Below are positions 39,729 through 49,038 of a stretch of 64,000 nt of DNA, piece after piece. Position numbers and translations under genes: made by a program. The DNA comes from Aquimarina algicola (GTDB lineage: Bacteria; Bacteroidota; Bacteroidia; Flavobacteriales; Flavobacteriaceae), in assembly GCF_006443095.1 (NCBI RefSeq), contig NZ_VFWZ01000002.1, positions 1,302,001-1,366,000 of the forward strand. The letters run 5' to 3'. Position 1 is the stretch's first letter; every line of letters begins with the position of its first letter. A model generated the notes under the pieces. The model made no database searches. It was not told the origin of the DNA and saw only the letters and a list, made by a program, of their open reading frames with translations.

Positions 39729-40586
39729 ATGAAAGGAATCGTATTAGCAGGAGGCTCAGGAACACGTTTACACCCACTTACTTTGGCAATAAGTAAACAA
39801 CTTATGCCTGTTTACGATAAACCAATGATCTATTATCCAATCTCAACTTTGATTTCTGCAGGAATACGGGAGATTCTTATCATTTCTACACCTCAAGATT
39901 TACCGTTATTCAAAAAATTACTGGGAACAGGAAATCAATTTGGTTGTGATTTTCAATATGAAGTTCAAGAACAACCTAATGGCCTGGCAGAGGCATTTAT
40001 AATAGGAGAATCATTTATTGGTGAAGATAAAGTTGCGCTAATTCTGGGAGATAATATATTTTATGGCTCAGGATTAGAAGTACTTTTAGAAAACAACAAC
40101 AATCCAGATGGAGGTATTATCTATGCCTATCATGTTCAAGACCCCGAGAGATATGGAGTTGTTGATTTTGATGCTGATGGAAAAGCAATTTCTATAGAAG
40201 AAAAACCAAAAAAACCGAAATCTAATTACGCCGTTCCAGGTATTTATTTTTATGACAATCAGGTTGTCGAGATTGCAAAAAATATAGTTCCAAGTAAAAG
40301 AGGAGAGCTGGAGATAACAGACGTTAATAATGCCTATTTGAAACAAAAGAAATTAAAAGTTAGTATACTAGATAAAGGTACAGCCTGGTTAGATACAGGG
40401 ACATTTAATTCATTAATGCAGGCAAGTCAGTTTGTTCAAGTGATTGAAGAAAGACAAGGACTCAAAATAGGGGCTATAGAAGAGGTAGCTTATAAAAAAG
40501 GATTTATTGATAAAAAAAAACTTCATGAGTTAGCAAAGCCTCTTTTAAAAAGTGGGTATGGACAATATTTACTACAATTAGATTAA
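39729..40586 (+). CDS. rfbA: Glucose-1-phosphate thymidylyltransferase
   Basis: The 285-residue protein carries the nucleotidyltransferase signature [13 protein letters not shown], then [20 protein letters not shown], and [17 protein letters not shown], all specific to RmlA. It joins dTTP and glucose-1-phosphate to make dTDP-glucose, the first step of the rhamnose pathway and usually feedback-inhibited by dTDP-rhamnose. The gene order here is rfbB, rfbA, rfbC, rfbD. Confidence 0.97.
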   Translation: MKGIVLAGGSGTRLHPLTLAISKQLMPVYDKPMIYYPISTLISAGIREILIISTPQDLPLFKKLLGTGNQFGCDFQYEVQEQPNGLAEAFIIGESFIGEDKVALILGDNIFYGSGLEVLLENNNNPDGGIIYAYHVQDPERYGVVDFDADGKAISIEEKPKKPKSNYAVPGIYFYDNQVVEIAKNIVPSKRGELEITDVNNAYLKQKKLKVSILDKGTAWLDTGTFNSLMQASQFVQVIEERQGLKIGAIEEVAYKKGFIDKKKLHELAKPLLKSGYGQYLLQLD

Positions 40587-40623
40587 TTAATTGTAGGAAT
40601 AAAAAAGCTTATAGTAATACAAA

Positions 40624-41181
40624 ATGCAAATCGAAAAAACATTTATAAACGATTGTTTCATAGTAAAACCTAGCGTTTTTGGGGATAGTAGAGGCACTTT
40701 TTTTGAAAGCTTTAATCAAAAAACATTTGAAGAAGTCACAAAATTAAAAATAAACTTTGTTCAGGATAACCAATCTATTTCTAAAAAAGGTGTTTTGAGA
40801 GGTCTTCATTTTCAGACGGGTTTATACGCGCAAGCAAAACTAGTTAGAGTAATTAAAGGAGAGGTGTTGGATGTAGCGGTTGACCTTAGGCCTAATTCCA
40901 AGACGTATAAAAAACACTTTTCGATTATCTTAAATGAAGAAAATAACTTTCAGTTATTTGTTCCAAGAGGATTTGCTCACGGTTTTATTACACTAAGTGA
41001 TAGTGCAATTTTTGCTTATAAGTGCGATAATTTTTATCACAAAGCATCAGAATCAGGAGTTATCTACAATGACCCTGAACTTAATATTGATTGGAAATTA
41101 AATCGTTCTTTAATTTCACTATCAGAAAAAGATCAACAACTATCTCAATTAAAAGATGTTGAACATGCAAGAGAAATCTAA
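40624..41181 (+). CDS. rfbC: dTDP-4-dehydrorhamnose 3,5-epimerase
   Basis: The 185-residue cupin enzyme shows the RmlC motifs FFESFNQKTF, QDNQSISKKGVLRGLHFQ with the catalytic His, LDVAVDLRP and LFVPRGFAHGF. It epimerises C3 and C5 of dTDP-4-keto-6-deoxyglucose. Its last 26 bases overlap the first possible start of rfbD, suggesting translational coupling. Confidence 0.96.
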   Translation: MQIEKTFINDCFIVKPSVFGDSRGTFFESFNQKTFEEVTKLKINFVQDNQSISKKGVLRGLHFQTGLYAQAKLVRVIKGEVLDVAVDLRPNSKTYKKHFSIILNEENNFQLFVPRGFAHGFITLSDSAIFAYKCDNFYHKASESGVIYNDPELNIDWKLNRSLISLSEKDQQLSQLKDVEHAREI

Positions 41182-42037
41182 AAAAAATAAAGTACTGGTT
41201 ACAGGTTCAGATGGGCAATTAGGACAATGTTTGAAAAAGATTAAAAATAGTTATCTGAACTTAGATTTTCATTTTACAAATTCAAAATCTTTGAATATTG
41301 TGGAGAAAGATAAGATAGAGCACTTATTTTCAGAACATGAATTTGATTTTGTAATCAATTGTGCTGCATACACCAATGTAGAACAAGCTGAAAAAGAGCC
41401 CACAAAAGCTTTTTTAATAAATGCTGAAGGAGTAAAAAACCTAGCAGAAGTTTGTAAGAAGCATAAAACAACTTTAATTCATATTTCTACAGATTATGTA
41501 TTTGATGGAAAGAAAAAAACACCTTATACAGAAGAAGATCTACCAAATCCAATAAATGAATATGGAAAATCCAAACGTAAAGGGGAGGAATATATAGAAG
41601 AAATTTTAGAATCATACTTTATTATTAGAACGTCATGGTTGTATTCAGAATTTGGTAAAAACTTTTATAAAACGATTATTGAAAAATCTAAAACAGAGAA
41701 AGAACTGACAATAACAACTTCTGAGATAGGAACACCCACCAATGCTAATGATCTTGCAAGATTTGTTCTTGATTTGATTCAAATAAATGATAAAAAATAT
41801 GGGATTTATCATTATAGCAATTTAGGAGAAGCTACTTGGTATGAATTTGCTAAAGAAATATTAAAACTTTTAGGCAAGCATGAATCTGTGATGCTAAAAA
41901 AAACGAATAATTACCCTACTTTTGCAGTTCGACCAGAATATAGTGTTTTGAGTAAGGAAAAAACGCTAGAAATTTTTAATACTAGCATCTTAAATTGGGC
42001 GTTGTCTATGTCCGAGATTGATAAATTTATGCAGTAA
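41156..42037 (+). CDS. rfbD: dTDP-4-dehydrorhamnose reductase
   Basis: The 293-residue SDR has GSDGQLGQC for NADPH binding, NCAAYTNVEQAE, HISTDYVFDG, YGKSKRKGEE with the catalytic Tyr-x-x-x-Lys, and RTSWLYSEFGKNF. These are all standard RmlD features. It completes dTDP-L-rhamnose by reducing the 4-keto group. The first ATG (41156) overlaps rfbC by 26 bases. An ATG three codons later (41165) is equally plausible because the extra residues (MLN) carry no signal. Confidence 0.95.
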   Translation: MLNMQEKSKKNKVLVTGSDGQLGQCLKKIKNSYLNLDFHFTNSKSLNIVEKDKIEHLFSEHEFDFVINCAAYTNVEQAEKEPTKAFLINAEGVKNLAEVCKKHKTTLIHISTDYVFDGKKKTPYTEEDLPNPINEYGKSKRKGEEYIEEILESYFIIRTSWLYSEFGKNFYKTIIEKSKTEKELTITTSEIGTPTNANDLARFVLDLIQINDKKYGIYHYSNLGEATWYEFAKEILKLLGKHESVMLKKTNNYPTFAVRPEYSVLSKEKTLEIFNTSILNWALSMSEIDKFMQ

Positions 42038-42053
42038 AATTTTAAGGTATAGA

Positions 42054-43241
42054 ATGGATATTTTAAAACTAATAGGAAGAAATACAGAATTATTTTCAGA
42101 AGATATTGAAGCAAAAAAGATTGAGTTAGAAGGTATTGTTTCTAAATCATCATTTTTGGTTATCGGGGGAGCTGGTTCCATAGGGCAAGCTGTAACAAAA
42201 GAAATTTTTAAAAGAAATCCTAAAAAACTGCATGTTGTTGACATTAGCGAGAATAACTTGGTGGAGTTAGTGAGAGATATCCGGAGTTCTTTTGGTTATA
42301 TAGACGGTGATTTTAAAACTTTTGCACTAGATATTGGATCAATAGAATATGATGCATTTATAGATGCTGATGGAAAATATGATTATGTTCTTAATCTATC
42401 TGCTTTAAAACATGTAAGAAGTGAAAAAGACCCTTTTACATTGATGAGAATGATTAATGTAAATATTTTTAATACAGAAAAAACATTGCTTCAATCAATT
42501 GATAAAGGCACTAAAAAGTATTTCTGTGTATCGACTGATAAAGCAGCAAACCCTGTTAATATGATGGGGGCTTCAAAGCGGATTATGGAAATGTATTTGA
42601 TGAGAAGAAGTAAGGATATAAAAATTTCGACAGCACGTTTTGCCAATGTCGCTTTTTCTGATGGGTCTCTACTTCATGGGTTTGATCAGCGAATCAAAAA
42701 AAGGCAACCTATAGTAGCTCCTAATGATATTAAAAGATATTTTGTGATACCTAAAGAATCAGGAGAACTTTGTTTGATGTCTTGTATTTTTGGAGATAAT
42801 CGAGACATCTTTTTTCCCAAATTAAATGAAAACCTTCATTTGATTTCTTTTGCAGATATAGCCATCAAATACTTAAAAGACTTAGGGTATGAACCTTATC
42901 TATGTAAAGATGAAGATGAGGCTAGGGATTTAATAAAAACATTACCCAAAGAAGGAAAATGGCCATGTTTATTTTCTTCAAGTGATACTACCGGAGAGAA
43001 AGATTACGAAGAGTTTTTTACAGATAAAGAGGTACTAGATATGAATAGATTTCAAAATCTGGGAATTATTAAAAATGATCTACATTTTGATGAAGAAGCC
43101 TTAGAAACTTTTACAAAAAAAATTCATAATCTTAAGCAAAATAGAAAATGGGATAAAAAAGATTTGGTTGATTTATTTTTTGAAATGATCCCTGATTTTG
43201 GTCACAAAGAAACAGGAAAATATTTAGATAGTAAAATGTAA
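42054..43241 (+). CDS. Nucleotide-sugar 4,6-dehydratase of nonulosonate pathway (LegB-like)
   Basis: The protein is 395 residues from ATG 42054. A longer frame from 42018 overlaps rfbD and adds a Cys-containing peptide with no family look, so it is rejected. The Rossmann loop is VIGGAGSIGQAV. The active-site strand is STDKAANP with D162 and K163. The position of the usual catalytic Tyr, eight residues after the Lys, is Met171. This Asp-Lys-Met arrangement is the one known from PglF-type dehydratases. The C-terminal 130 residues are longer than in FlaA1/PseB. The reaction would be dehydration of UDP- or GDP-GlcNAc to the 4-keto-6-deoxy sugar, the first committed step towards legionaminate-type sugars. 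The aminotransferase gene starts 4 bases later. Confidence 0.82.
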   Translation: MDILKLIGRNTELFSEDIEAKKIELEGIVSKSSFLVIGGAGSIGQAVTKEIFKRNPKKLHVVDISENNLVELVRDIRSSFGYIDGDFKTFALDIGSIEYDAFIDADGKYDYVLNLSALKHVRSEKDPFTLMRMINVNIFNTEKTLLQSIDKGTKKYFCVSTDKAANPVNMMGASKRIMEMYLMRRSKDIKISTARFANVAFSDGSLLHGFDQRIKKRQPIVAPNDIKRYFVIPKESGELCLMSCIFGDNRDIFFPKLNENLHLISFADIAIKYLKDLGYEPYLCKDEDEARDLIKTLPKEGKWPCLFSSSDTTGEKDYEEFFTDKEVLDMNRFQNLGIIKNDLHFDEEALETFTKKIHNLKQNRKWDKKDLVDLFFEMIPDFGHKETGKYLDSKM

Positions 43242-43245
43242 ATTT

Positions 43246-44385
43246 ATGCATCAAGAATTCATATCCTTTGTAAAAAAAACATTTAATACAGAAGATTTTA
43301 TTCCTCTTCATGCCCCTGTTTTTATAGGGAATGAAAAAAAATATCTGAATGAATGTATAGACTCTACATTTGTTTCTAGTGTAGGAAAGTTCGTTGATCA
43401 ATTTGAAGAACAGATTGCTAAATATACAGGTGCAAAGTATGCAATTGCTACCTCTAATGGTACCGCAGCATTACACATTGCACTTTTAATGTCGGGAGTT
43501 GAGCAAAATGATGAAGTAATTACTCAACCTCTAACCTTTATAGCGACGGTGAATGCGATGAGTTATATTGGTGCTTATCCTGTTTTTATTGATGTTGATA
43601 AAGAAACATTAGGATTATCTCCAGAAAAATTAGAAGATTTTTTATCAAAAAACACAGAGATTATAGACGGGGTTTGTGTCAACAAAATAACCAAAAGAAA
43701 GATTAAAGCTGTCGTTCCAATGCATACTTTTGGATTTCCTTGTAAAATTGATCAAATCGTCTCTGTTTGCAAAAGATATAATATCGCTGTGGTCGAAGAT
43801 GCTGCAGAATCTCTAGGTAGCTATTATAAAAACACACATACAGGAACTTTTGGTTCAATAGGAACATTCAGTTTTAACGGAAACAAAACTATTACTACCG
43901 GAGGAGGAGGTATGGTGATTACCAATGATGAGGTAATTGCAAAAAAAGCAAAACATATTACTACTACTGCAAAAATACCACATGCTTGGGATTATGAGCA
44001 TGATATGATAGGTTATAATTATAGATTACCCAATATTAATGCAGCGTTGGGGTGTGCTCAAATGGAAGAATTAGAAAAGATTTTGACCAGGAAAAGAGAA
44101 TTATCCAACAGATACGAATTATTTTTCAAAAATAAATCCATTACATATATTAAGGAACCCGAGAACTCATCATCAAATTATTGGTTAAATGCTGTCCTTT
44201 TTGAAAACCTTGATGAAAGGAATAATTTTCTTAAGCAGACAAATGAAAAAGGAGTGATGACAAGACCAATATGGAAATTAATGAATAGTCTATCTATGTA
44301 TAGAGGTGCGCAAACTGGAAATCTAGAAAATGCCATGTGGCTTGAAGATCGAGTAGTAAATATTCCTAGTAGTGTTATAATATGA
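43246..44385 (+). CDS. PLP-dependent sugar aminotransferase (LegC-like)
   Basis: The 379-residue DegT/DnrJ/EryC1 family enzyme has AIATSNGTAALHIAL, VVEDAAESLGS, and the PLP-binding Lys at residue 214 in SFNGNKTITTGGGG. The N-terminal 30 residues (FIPLHAPVFIGNEKKYL) are the style seen in LegC. It should transfer an amino group from glutamate to C4 of the keto sugar made by the preceding dehydratase. Its stop overlaps the next start (ATGA), indicating translational coupling. Confidence 0.88.
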   Translation: MHQEFISFVKKTFNTEDFIPLHAPVFIGNEKKYLNECIDSTFVSSVGKFVDQFEEQIAKYTGAKYAIATSNGTAALHIALLMSGVEQNDEVITQPLTFIATVNAMSYIGAYPVFIDVDKETLGLSPEKLEDFLSKNTEIIDGVCVNKITKRKIKAVVPMHTFGFPCKIDQIVSVCKRYNIAVVEDAAESLGSYYKNTHTGTFGSIGTFSFNGNKTITTGGGGMVITNDEVIAKKAKHITTTAKIPHAWDYEHDMIGYNYRLPNINAALGCAQMEELEKILTRKRELSNRYELFFKNKSITYIKEPENSSSNYWLNAVLFENLDERNNFLKQTNEKGVMTRPIWKLMNSLSMYRGAQTGNLENAMWLEDRVVNIPSSVII

Positions 44386-45026
44386 AACCATTATATATCG
44401 TAGGAGCTGGCGGAGCCGCAAAGGAGATTTATTTATTGATCAAAGAAATAAATAGGTCAAAGCTTACATATGATTTTAAAGGTTTTATTGATGTTTCTAA
44501 AGAAGACGTTCTAAGAATTGGGAATTCTAAATTTGATATTATTAATGAATCTGATTTTTTGAACAATTATTCTGATAAAGTATCTGTTGTATTGGGATTG
44601 GGAGATACAAATCTGATAAAAAAAATTATTAGCCGTTATAAAGAGCGATCAAATATAGAGTTTCCTAATATTATTCACCCTAATGTTTCCATAGATGAGA
44701 GTGTGCGATTAGATATAGGGAATGTAATCACAAATCAATGTGTGTTTACTGTAGACATTTCATTAGGTTCATTTAATTATATTAATAGAGGAGTTCATAT
44801 TGGTCATGACTGTAAAATAGGCTCATATAATGTTATAAATCCTTGCTCAGTGATTTCTGGAGGCGTTGAAATAGGAGATGAAAATTTGGTAGGTACGAAT
44901 GCTACTATACTTCAATATTTAAAAATTGGCTCAAATAACATAATAGGAGCTTCAGCACTCCTCACAAAGGATATTGCAAACGAGTTTCGTATGATAGGAA
45001 TACCAGCAAAAAACATTCAACAATGA
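44382..45026 (+). CDS. NeuD/LegH-type sugar N-acyltransferase
   Basis: The 214-residue protein starts with a PglD-type nucleotide-sugar binding domain (YIVGAGGAAKEIYLLI) and continues as a left-handed beta-helix of hexapeptide repeats (IGHDCKIGSYNVINPC, VEIGDENLVGTNATI). The His in GVHIGHDC is the likely general base. It would acetylate the new amino group using acetyl-CoA. It has ATGA overlaps at both ends, with the aminotransferase and neuB genes, so these are one translation unit. Confidence 0.87.
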   Translation: MKPLYIVGAGGAAKEIYLLIKEINRSKLTYDFKGFIDVSKEDVLRIGNSKFDIINESDFLNNYSDKVSVVLGLGDTNLIKKIISRYKERSNIEFPNIIHPNVSIDESVRLDIGNVITNQCVFTVDISLGSFNYINRGVHIGHDCKIGSYNVINPCSVISGGVEIGDENLVGTNATILQYLKIGSNNIIGASALLTKDIANEFRMIGIPAKNIQQ

Positions 45027-46024
45027 AAAAGACTATAATCATTGCAGAAGCAGGAGTAAACCATAATGGAGATATTGAACTTGCTAAAAAACTAATCGAT
45101 GCAGCATCAGAAGCAGGAGTAGATTATGTTAAGTTTCAGACATTTAATTCTAAAAAATTGGTAAGCAAAAATGCTCAAAAAGCAAGTTACCAAAAAGAAA
45201 ATACAGGAAACACATCCGAATCTCAATTGGCGATGTTAAAAAAATTAGAGCTAAGTAGAGAGATGCATATTGAGTTAATAAACCATTGCAATGCAAAAAA
45301 CATTAACTTTCTATCTACAGGTTTTGATTTAGACAGCATTGATTTTTTAAATGAATTGAATATTGATTTATTTAAGGTACCTTCTGGCGAAATAACGAAT
45401 TTACCCTACTTAAGAAAAATAGGTAGTTTAAAAAAGCCTGTTGTCATTTCTACAGGAATGGCAGACCTTCAAGAAATTGAAGATGCTCTTAATGTAATAC
45501 TTAAGGCAGGTGTAAATAAATCAGATATCACAATATTACATTGCAATACAGAATATCCTACTCCAATGGTAGATGTTAATCTTAAAGCAATGAATACAAT
45601 TAAAGAGACCTTTGGGGTGTCTGTTGGATATTCTGACCATACATTGGGTATAGAAATTCCTATTGCTGCTGTAACTATGGGAGCTACAGTTATTGAAAAG
45701 CACTTTACACTCGACAAAACTATGGAAGGTCCGGATCACAAAGCCTCCTTAGAACCAAAAGAATTAAAAGATATGGTAGCAGCCATTAGAAATATAGAGG
45801 TTGCTCTTGGAAATGGTAAAAAAGAACCTAGTAATAGTGAAATAAAAAATAAGGAAGTAGCGCGAAAAAGTATTGTAGCAAAAAAAGATATCAAAAAAGG
45901 TGATGTTCTAAGTAATGAGAATATAACTGTTAAGAGACCTGGTAGCGGTATTTCACCAATGCAATGGGATCATGTGATAGGCACAATAGCATCTAAGGAT
46001 TACCAAGAAGACGATCTAATATGA
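45023..46024 (+). CDS. neuB: N-acetylneuraminate/legionaminate synthase (NeuB/LegI)
   Basis: The 333-residue protein has the NeuB TIM-barrel start IAEAGVNHNGD, then YVKFQTF, LSTGFDLDSIDFL, VPSGEITNLPYL, GYSDHTLG and EKHFTLDKTMEGPDHKASL. The C-terminal 60 residues form a SAF (antifreeze-like) domain (VAKKDIKKGDVLS). It condenses phosphoenolpyruvate with an N-acetyl hexosamine derivative to give the nine-carbon acid. Which sugar is used (ManNAc or its 4-acetamido-6-deoxy form) cannot be read directly, but neighbours with dehydratase and aminotransferase favour a diacetyl legionaminate-type product. Confidence 0.93.
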   Translation: MKKTIIIAEAGVNHNGDIELAKKLIDAASEAGVDYVKFQTFNSKKLVSKNAQKASYQKENTGNTSESQLAMLKKLELSREMHIELINHCNAKNINFLSTGFDLDSIDFLNELNIDLFKVPSGEITNLPYLRKIGSLKKPVVISTGMADLQEIEDALNVILKAGVNKSDITILHCNTEYPTPMVDVNLKAMNTIKETFGVSVGYSDHTLGIEIPIAAVTMGATVIEKHFTLDKTMEGPDHKASLEPKELKDMVAAIRNIEVALGNGKKEPSNSEIKNKEVARKSIVAKKDIKKGDVLSNENITVKRPGSGISPMQWDHVIGTIASKDYQEDDLI

Positions 46025-47172
46025 AAAGTATAGCAGTGGTAACCGGAACAAGAGCAGAATATGGACTGCTCAAACCTCTTATCAAAGCAATTTCTGAGGA
46101 TAAAGCATTCAAATTACAATTAATTGTAACAGGAATGCATTTATCACCAGATTTTGGCCTTACCTATAAACAGATAGAGCAAGATGGTTTTGTTATTGAC
46201 AGCAAGGTAGAGGATCATTTGTCTGGAGACTCTGCAGAAGCCATAACTAAAGCAATAGGAACCGCAATGATCGGCTTTGGAGAAACATATAAGAGATTAG
46301 CTCCAGATCTGGTAGTAGTATTGGGTGATCGTTCTGAAATATTAGCGGCGGCAACAGCTGCCATGATAAAAGGAATACCTATTGCTCATTTGCATGGAGG
46401 AGAAACTACAGAAGGCGCATATGATGAAGGTATCAGACATGCAATTACCAAAATGAGCTACCTTCACTTTACTTCTGCAGAGGTGTATAGAAAAAGAGTC
46501 ATACAACTCGGAGAATCCCCCGACAGAGTTTTTAATGTAGGTGCTATAGGAATAGATAGTATCAAAAATCTCAAATTATTAACTAAAAAGGAATTTGAAA
46601 GTTCCATCAGCTTTAATCTAAACAAAAAAAGCGTCTTAGTAACATTTCATCCTGTTACTCTAGAAAATGCTACTGCCAAAGGACAATTCGAAGAACTTCT
46701 AAAATCGCTCGATAAATTAGAGGAAACCACCATAATCTTTACCAAACCAAATTCAGATAAAGATGGAAGAGTAATTATAGAAATGATAGATGATTATGTA
46801 GTAAAAAACCCAGAAAAATCAATCGCATTTACCTCTTTGGGGCAATTAAGATATCTATCTGCGCTACAATATGTTGATGTAGTCGCAGGGAACTCCTCCA
46901 GTGGTATATACGAGGTTCCGATTTTCAAAAAGCCTACTATTAATATTGGAGATCGACAAAAAGGAAGACTTATGCCCAAAAGCATAATCAATTGTAAACC
47001 CATTCAAAAAGATATAGATAAGGCAATTCAAAAATCTTTTGATAAGGAATTTATTAAGCAGATACAAATGCAAAAAAATATTTATGGGAATGGTAATACA
47101 ACATCGCAAATCATTGAGATACTTAAAACATTTGAATTAAAAGATATCAAAAAGTCTTTTCATAACTTGTAA
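46021..47172 (+). CDS. neuC: Hydrolysing nucleotide-GlcNAc 2-epimerase (NeuC/LegG)
   Basis: The 383-residue GT-B-fold enzyme has VVTGTRAEYGLLKPLI, TGMHLSPDFG, VVLGDRSEILAAA, HLHGGETTEGAYDEGIRHA and AGNSSSGIYEVP, which are NeuC signatures. It epimerises C2 and releases the nucleotide to supply the free manno-configured sugar to NeuB. The start overlaps neuB by ATGA. A 131-base gap with a promoter-like box follows, so this gene may end the first nonulosonate transcript or be read through. Confidence 0.92.
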   Translation: MKSIAVVTGTRAEYGLLKPLIKAISEDKAFKLQLIVTGMHLSPDFGLTYKQIEQDGFVIDSKVEDHLSGDSAEAITKAIGTAMIGFGETYKRLAPDLVVVLGDRSEILAAATAAMIKGIPIAHLHGGETTEGAYDEGIRHAITKMSYLHFTSAEVYRKRVIQLGESPDRVFNVGAIGIDSIKNLKLLTKKEFESSISFNLNKKSVLVTFHPVTLENATAKGQFEELLKSLDKLEETTIIFTKPNSDKDGRVIIEMIDDYVVKNPEKSIAFTSLGQLRYLSALQYVDVVAGNSSSGIYEVPIFKKPTINIGDRQKGRLMPKSIINCKPIQKDIDKAIQKSFDKEFIKQIQMQKNIYGNGNTTSQIIEILKTFELKDIKKSFHNL

Positions 47173-47192
47173 TCTATAAATGATTAAAAAAT

Positions 47193-47229
47193 AGCATGCT
47201 GTAAGTATTTAATAAATAACAGTATGTTA
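47193..47229 (+). other. Imperfect dyad in the neuC-ptmE-like gap
   Basis: GCATGCTGT and ACAGTATGT form an imperfect inverted repeat (7 of 9 positions pair) around a 19-base AT-rich spacer. There is no T-tract, so it could be a weak attenuator or a protein-binding site just upstream of a -7 box. Confidence 0.3.
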
Positions 47230-47240
47230 TGAATAATTAG

Positions 47241-47248
47241 TAGTTTTG
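47241..47248 (+). promoter_or_regulatory. Candidate internal -7 promoter box inside the nonulosonate block
   Basis: TAGTTTTG is an exact TAnnTTTG match, 55 bases before the start of the CBS/nucleotidyltransferase gene, in the longest gap (131 bases) of the nonulosonate block. No clear -33 TTG is seen. Confidence 0.4.
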
Positions 47249-47303
47249 CGCCAAAAGGCAAATAAAACAAAGAGCAATCTAATATATTTAAAAACCAAAG
47301 CAG

Positions 47304-48344
47304 ATGCCCAACAGTAATTATATTATCAATCATACATATACTGTAAAAGAAACTCTGGAAAAACTTAATGAATCCGAAGGAAGAACACTTTTTGTAATAA
47401 ATGAGAATAAAGAATTATTAGGAAGTGTGACTGATGGAGATGTTAGAAGAGCTTTGCTAAGAGGCATAAATATAGATGATCAGGTTATCGAAGTTGCAAA
47501 CAAAAGTGTTAGGTATATTGTACAAAACGAGATTAATAAAAATAGGATTAATGAACTAAAAGCCGAAAACATTACTTTAATTCCTATTGTAAATCACAAA
47601 GGAGCAGTAATTTCAATTGTAGATTTATCAAAAAAGAAGACAATCTTGCCTATTGATGCGGTTATTATGGCCGGTGGAAAAGGAACTAGACTTAGACCGC
47701 TCACTTTAGATACACCCAAACCACTTTTAAAAGTTGGTGATAAACCTATTGTTGAATACAATATAGACAGACTTTCCTATTTTGGAATTAATCATCTTAA
47801 TATTACAATTAATTATCTCGGAGAACAATTGGTAAATTATTTTGGTGATGGAAAAGACAAAGAAATCTCAATTAAATATGTAAAAGAAGATAAACCATTG
47901 GGAACCATTGGTTCTTTAAAACTAGTTGAGGATTTTCATAATGATTGTATTTTACTTATGAACTCAGATCTATTAACCAATATAGATTTTGAGGACATGT
48001 ATAATGAATTTTTGAACAAAGAAGGAGATATGATCATAGCCACAGTGCCCTATAAAGTCACGATTCCCTATGGGGTGGTAGAGACCGAAGGTACTTATGT
48101 TACAAACCTCAAAGAGAAACCTACGTATACATATTATTCTAATGCGGGGATCTATATTTTTAAAAAAGAATGTTTAGGATATGTACCTAATAATACTTTT
48201 TTTAATGCAACTGACCTTATTGACCATTTGTTAAAATCAAATCGAAAAATCATCAATTACCCAATTCTAGGATATTGGTTAGATATTGGCAAGCATGAGG
48301 ATTTTGAAAAAGCTCAAGAAGATGTAAAACACATTAAATTTTAG
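47304..48344 (+). CDS. CBS-domain-fused sugar-1-phosphate nucleotidyltransferase (PtmE-like)
   Basis: The 346-residue protein has two N-terminal CBS modules (residues about 1-120, LFVINENKELLGSVTDGDVRRAL and a second VNHKGAVISIVDL). A nucleotidyltransferase domain follows: VIMAGGKGTRLRPLT, TPKPLLKVGDKPI, LLMNSDLLTNIDF and a final GYWLDIGKHEDFEKA. Campylobacter PtmE, with the same domain order, makes GDP-GlcN from GlcN-1-phosphate for legionaminate. By analogy this enzyme would supply the GDP-linked precursor here, though nucleotide preference is not readable from sequence by eye. The CBS pair suggests control by an adenine nucleotide. The CMP-sugar synthetase gene starts 7 bases later. Confidence 0.85.
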   Translation: MPNSNYIINHTYTVKETLEKLNESEGRTLFVINENKELLGSVTDGDVRRALLRGINIDDQVIEVANKSVRYIVQNEINKNRINELKAENITLIPIVNHKGAVISIVDLSKKKTILPIDAVIMAGGKGTRLRPLTLDTPKPLLKVGDKPIVEYNIDRLSYFGINHLNITINYLGEQLVNYFGDGKDKEISIKYVKEDKPLGTIGSLKLVEDFHNDCILLMNSDLLTNIDFEDMYNEFLNKEGDMIIATVPYKVTIPYGVVETEGTYVTNLKEKPTYTYYSNAGIYIFKKECLGYVPNNTFFNATDLIDHLLKSNRKIINYPILGYWLDIGKHEDFEKAQEDVKHIKF

Positions 48345-48351
48345 AACTTTA

Positions 48352-49035
48352 ATGAAAGCATTAGTAGTTATTCCTGCAAGAGGAGGTAGTAAAGGTATTC
48401 CTAAAAAAAATATAAAACCGTTAAACGGAAAACCTTTAATTTCATATACTATCGAGAGTGCTTTACAATTATTTTCTAAAGAAGATATTTGTATAAGTAC
48501 GGATTGCGATGATATTGCGTTTGAGAGTGAAAAGTCAGGTTTGGATATTCATTTTAAAAGGCCAACTGAATTAGCCACAGATACTGCGGGTACCCATGAA
48601 GTATTGCTGCATGCTATTAACTTTTATGAAGAAAAAGGAAATTTTTATGATACTTTGGTTTTACTTCAACCTACTTCGCCTTTTAGAAAATCAAAACATA
48701 TTAAGGAGGCATTAGAATTATATAATTCTGATGTAGATATGGTCGTTTCAGTTAAAGAATCTAAAAGTAACCCTTACTATAACCTTTTTGAAGAAGAGCA
48801 GGGTTTGCTTAAAAAATCTAAAGATGGTCATTATACCAGAAGACAAGATATTCCAAAAGTATATGAATATAATGGTGCGATCTATATCATTAATATTAGA
48901 TCATTGAAAAAAGGTAAAATCTCAGCTTTTAACAAAGTGAAAAAATATGTAATGGATGAGATATCCTCGATGGATTTAGACAATCATTTAGATTGGAAAA
49001 TATGTGAATTATTAATTAAAGATGAAATTAATTAA
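48352..49035 (+). CDS. CMP-nonulosonic acid synthetase (NeuA/LegF-type cytidylyltransferase)
   Basis: The 227-residue protein has the CTP-binding loop IPARGGSKGIPKKN, STDCDDIAFE, RPTELATDTAGTHEV and LVLLQPTSPFR, all standard for acylneuraminate cytidylyltransferases. It activates the nine-carbon sugar as its CMP derivative, ready for a sialyltransferase-type enzyme. No C-terminal hydrolase or acetylesterase domain is attached. Its position after the PtmE-like gene mirrors Campylobacter ptm loci. Confidence 0.92.
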   Translation: MKALVVIPARGGSKGIPKKNIKPLNGKPLISYTIESALQLFSKEDICISTDCDDIAFESEKSGLDIHFKRPTELATDTAGTHEVLLHAINFYEEKGNFYDTLVLLQPTSPFRKSKHIKEALELYNSDVDMVVSVKESKSNPYYNLFEEEQGLLKKSKDGHYTRRQDIPKVYEYNGAIYIINIRSLKKGKISAFNKVKKYVMDEISSMDLDNHLDWKICELLIKDEIN

Positions 49036-49038
49036 AAT

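Noticed and set aside
42018..42053. Earlier start for the LegB-like dehydratase
   Set aside because: It would overlap rfbD and add a peptide without family similarity; MDILKLIGR at 42054 follows the rfbD stop.
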